From the IMG/VR virus record IMGVR_UViG_3300037322_000275, positions 1 to 64,000 of that record: DNA of 64,000 nt; one strand, 5' to 3'. Origin of the DNA: a virus. Position 1 is the first letter of the stretch. Each line of letters begins with the position of its first letter. Positions 62,260 to 64,000 of this stretch are shown piece after piece. The position numbers and the translations under genes were made by a program. Below the pieces are notes generated by a model. That model did no database searches. It saw only the letters and a list, made by a program, of their open reading frames with translations, and had not been told where the DNA came from.

Positions 62260-62458
62260 AATATTTTATTTTATTTGATTCTAATATCCAATTTTCATTG
62301 TTAATTTCTAAATAATCCATGATTTGAAATATAGAAACTTCCATGTCTAAATCTAATTTAATATGTTCCGAAATTAATATAGGATTAGTAACACTGTGTT
62401 CTTCCATAACTAAATCTATTGCAAAAACATATTCTGGTTGATTAATTGTCATTTTCAA
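62243..62458 (-). CDS. Small hypothetical protein
   Basis: 71 residues, unknown. The helix-rich DLVMEEHSVTNPILISEHI, then IFQIMDYLEIN could be a winged-helix-like fragment, which would make it a possible regulator; there is no solid motif. It overlaps the neighbouring genes by 17 bases on both sides. Confidence 0.4.
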   Translation of the reverse strand: MKMTINQPEYVFAIDLVMEEHSVTNPILISEHIKLDLDMEVSIFQIMDYLEINNENWILESNKIKYYEKQY

Positions 62459-62708
62459 TTATTTTATCAATTCTATAAACTGAATTTAATGTTTCAAATG
62501 TGTTTTCATCAATAATTTTAGTTACTGGTGACGTTGATATACCTCGAAGATGAGGTTTACTATAATGAACTGGAGCTAAATTAAATCTTTTACCAACAAT
62601 AGGTGGTTTGGTAAAAATACCTTCATAGTGATCTTCTAAATCTCCATATCCTGTTTTACCATGAACAGGTTTATCAACAGATCCTAATTTTTTAATTTTG
62701 TACTTCAT
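62442..62708 (-). CDS. Conserved small phage protein, SH3-like
   Basis: 88 residues. The GKRFNLAPVHY, RGISTSPVTKII and FETLNSVYRI segments form a pattern frequent in phages, with a TS-x-V strand and an NS-x-Y end, consistent with a small beta-barrel. It is the first gene downstream of the polymerase in the same operon. Confidence 0.5.
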   Translation of the reverse strand: MKYKIKKLGSVDKPVHGKTGYGDLEDHYEGIFTKPPIVGKRFNLAPVHYSKPHLRGISTSPVTKIIDENTFETLNSVYRIDKIIENDN

Positions 62709-62730
62709 AATTATTTAAGTTTATTAATTA

Positions 62731-64000
62731 TTAAAATAATTTTAATTGATTAAAGTTATTTATCTCATCAATTATTCTCTGTGTTTTACTAATGTAGTAA
62801 GAATAATTAACGTTGTATTCATTAAAAGGTTTCTCTTCATAGTTGTTAAACAATATGACACCTTCACCTACATTTACATGCATCATTGTAGCATCTCCAT
62901 AAATTAAAAGATCGATACTTTTTATTAATTGATCTTCACTTAAAGGTTTCCAATTAGGGTAATCTTCTCTATTGTGTTTAGAAATTAATTCATTTGTTAA
63001 TCTATCTCGATCTGTTTCAGAATAAACTTTTGATTTCTTTTGTTTAAACAAATATAGACCTTTTTTACTAAAATAATATCTATTCAATTGTTGTTGAACT
63101 TTTCCACTATGAAATACAGCAAAATCTTTACCTATTTTATTAGATTTACAATAATCATAGATATGTAGTTTGTATTTTTCAGGATTACTAATAAACTCAC
63201 CTGGTGAAATATTATTAATATAATAGTTGTGTAAAGCTTTTGATATTACTAACTCGTCTGTTGAATCACCTAAAGGAATTTCTTTCTGACCTTTTTCATT
63301 AAAATCTAATTTAAAGAAACCTTTACGTTTGACATCACCAGATTTAGTTTTACATATATAGTTATTTACATTTTTATATATGATTTTATCGTAATGTTCA
63401 TGTTCTAGATCTAATTGAAATTTATTACAAACCATATTAAGAATATCTTTATACTGTTGAATCTGATGTTTTGGAACAATCACTTCAATACCGTCAGTAT
63501 TTGCTGAAACAACTTGCCAGTTATTAATTAAACATGATTCAATACATTTAGTAAGAATTAATTGACCAATTAGTCTCATTCGCATTGCACCTTCAGGAAA
63601 GTATAACCAACCATGTTCCATATCCAGTAAACCTGATGTTGAATTAAGAATTAACTTAAAGAATGTGTCTTTTTGTTTTTCTTTTGCTTTTTTAGCAATA
63701 ATTCTTTCATCTTTTACTTGAATATATTTGTTTAGAACTTCAGGAAATCTAATACATTTATAATTTATTATTAAATTAGGATATAAAGAAGCTACATCAG
63801 AAGTTAAAACATCATAATCATCATTACCTTGATATTGTTCATTTTCATTTATAGAATGTAAACCACCAACACCATAGGTTAATCGTATAGAAGTGTTATT
63901 GTAATTAACTAACAGTTCTCTACTGAATTTATCTTTTGACTTTAATATGTCATTCCACAATTCTTTAAATATAGGAAGTTTAAATTCAGGATCAAAACCT
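62731..64000 (-). CDS. Family B DNA polymerase (5' end outside window)
   Basis: The frame is open to the right edge (bases 63961-64000 read GFDPEFKLPIFKE before the internal Met at 63960), so the gene is truncated by the window. The palm motifs are motif A SDVASLYPNLI, motif B KLILNSTSGLLD (K-x3-NS) and motif C SANTDGIEV, where the first Asp of the usual DTD is Asn. The C-terminal part contains the thumb-like KGLYLFKQKK and ends NQLKLF. The exonuclease part, if present, lies beyond the edge. crAss-like phages use either PolA or PolB; this is the PolB type. Confidence 0.9.
   Translation of the reverse strand, partial: GFDPEFKLPIFKELWNDILKSKDKFSRELLVNYNNTSIRLTYGVGGLHSINENEQYQGNDDYDVLTSDVASLYPNLIINYKCIRFPEVLNKYIQVKDERIIAKKAKEKQKDTFFKLILNSTSGLLDMEHGWLYFPEGAMRMRLIGQLILTKCIESCLINNWQVVSANTDGIEVIVPKHQIQQYKDILNMVCNKFQLDLEHEHYDKIIYKNVNNYICKTKSGDVKRKGFFKLDFNEKGQKEIPLGDSTDELVISKALHNYYINNISPGEFISNPEKYKLHIYDYCKSNKIGKDFAVFHSGKVQQQLNRYYFSKKGLYLFKQKKSKVYSETDRDRLTNELISKHNREDYPNWKPLSEDQLIKSIDLLIYGDATMMHVNVGEGVILFNNYEEKPFNEYNVNYSYYISKTQRIIDEINNFNQLKLF

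Noticed and set aside
1-64000. Temperate lifestyle genes (integrase, repressor, excisionase, attachment site)
   Set aside because: None is seen in this window; the polymerases, lysis genes and nucleotide genes fit a lytic phage, but the genome continues beyond both edges.

Overview
The window is a 64 kb piece of a strongly AT-rich tailed-phage genome, almost certainly a crAss-like phage (order Crassvirales) infecting a member of the Bacteroidota, probably a flavobacterium. Three things support this. There is a giant virion RNA polymerase with a DFDID motif, flanked by two other giant virion proteins. The tail-ring/muzzle/cargo/RNA polymerase gene order is typical of the group. Four promoters have the Bacteroidota TAnnTTTG -7 box. 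No integrase, repressor or CRISPR is visible. Terminase, portal and major capsid genes are not here. The left edge cuts a tail-fibre gene and the right edge cuts a family B DNA polymerase gene.

Layout. (1) 1-5.5 kb, plus strand: tail fibre and receptor-binding genes with repeats, then a lysis module (spanin-like membrane protein, secreted small protein, M15 endolysin) and two small membrane or beta-rich proteins. (2) 5.6-6.5 kb: a stand-alone DEDDy 3'-5' exonuclease with its own promoter and terminator. (3) 6.6-12.6 kb: three tail ring/hub-type proteins and a 1386-residue muzzle-like protein, closed by a terminator. (4) 12.7-34.7 kb: a promoter followed by two cargo proteins and three giant proteins of 1632, 2597 and 1883 residues. 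The middle giant is the RNA polymerase; the others carry an ADP-ribosyltransferase-like domain and a zinc-protease (HELAH) domain. A bidirectional terminator at 34.72 kb closes this arm.

(5) 34.8-64 kb, minus strand: metabolism and replication genes in tightly packed, often overlapping operons. From low to high coordinate these are thymidylate synthase, MazG-like proteins, a phosphoesterase, an SF2 helicase, an HNH endonuclease, a class II ribonucleotide reductase, a PD-(D/E)XK nuclease, a RusA resolvase and a degenerate uracil-DNA-glycosylase-fold protein. Then comes a roughly 9 kb island (44.7-53.9 kb) of amide-bond chemistry: two different amidoligase families, a class II glutamine amidotransferase, an ATP-grasp ligase, two class I amidotransferase/PuuD-like hydrolases, two gamma-glutamyl-cyclotransferase-like proteins and a phosphoribosyltransferase-like protein. 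After it come primase, a tRNA-Leu-like gene with a poor anticodon arm, an SSB-like protein, a Sak4-like ATPase, DnaB helicase, a set of small phage proteins including a three-member paralogous family, and DNA polymerase B.

How it fits together. The plus-strand arm builds the tail, the lysis proteins and the injected transcription machinery. The minus-strand arm supplies nucleotides and replicates and recombines DNA. The amidoligase island is the most unusual part. Its enzymes could together make, trim and recycle gamma-glutamyl or isopeptide linkages on an unknown target (host peptidoglycan, a peptide or a virion protein).
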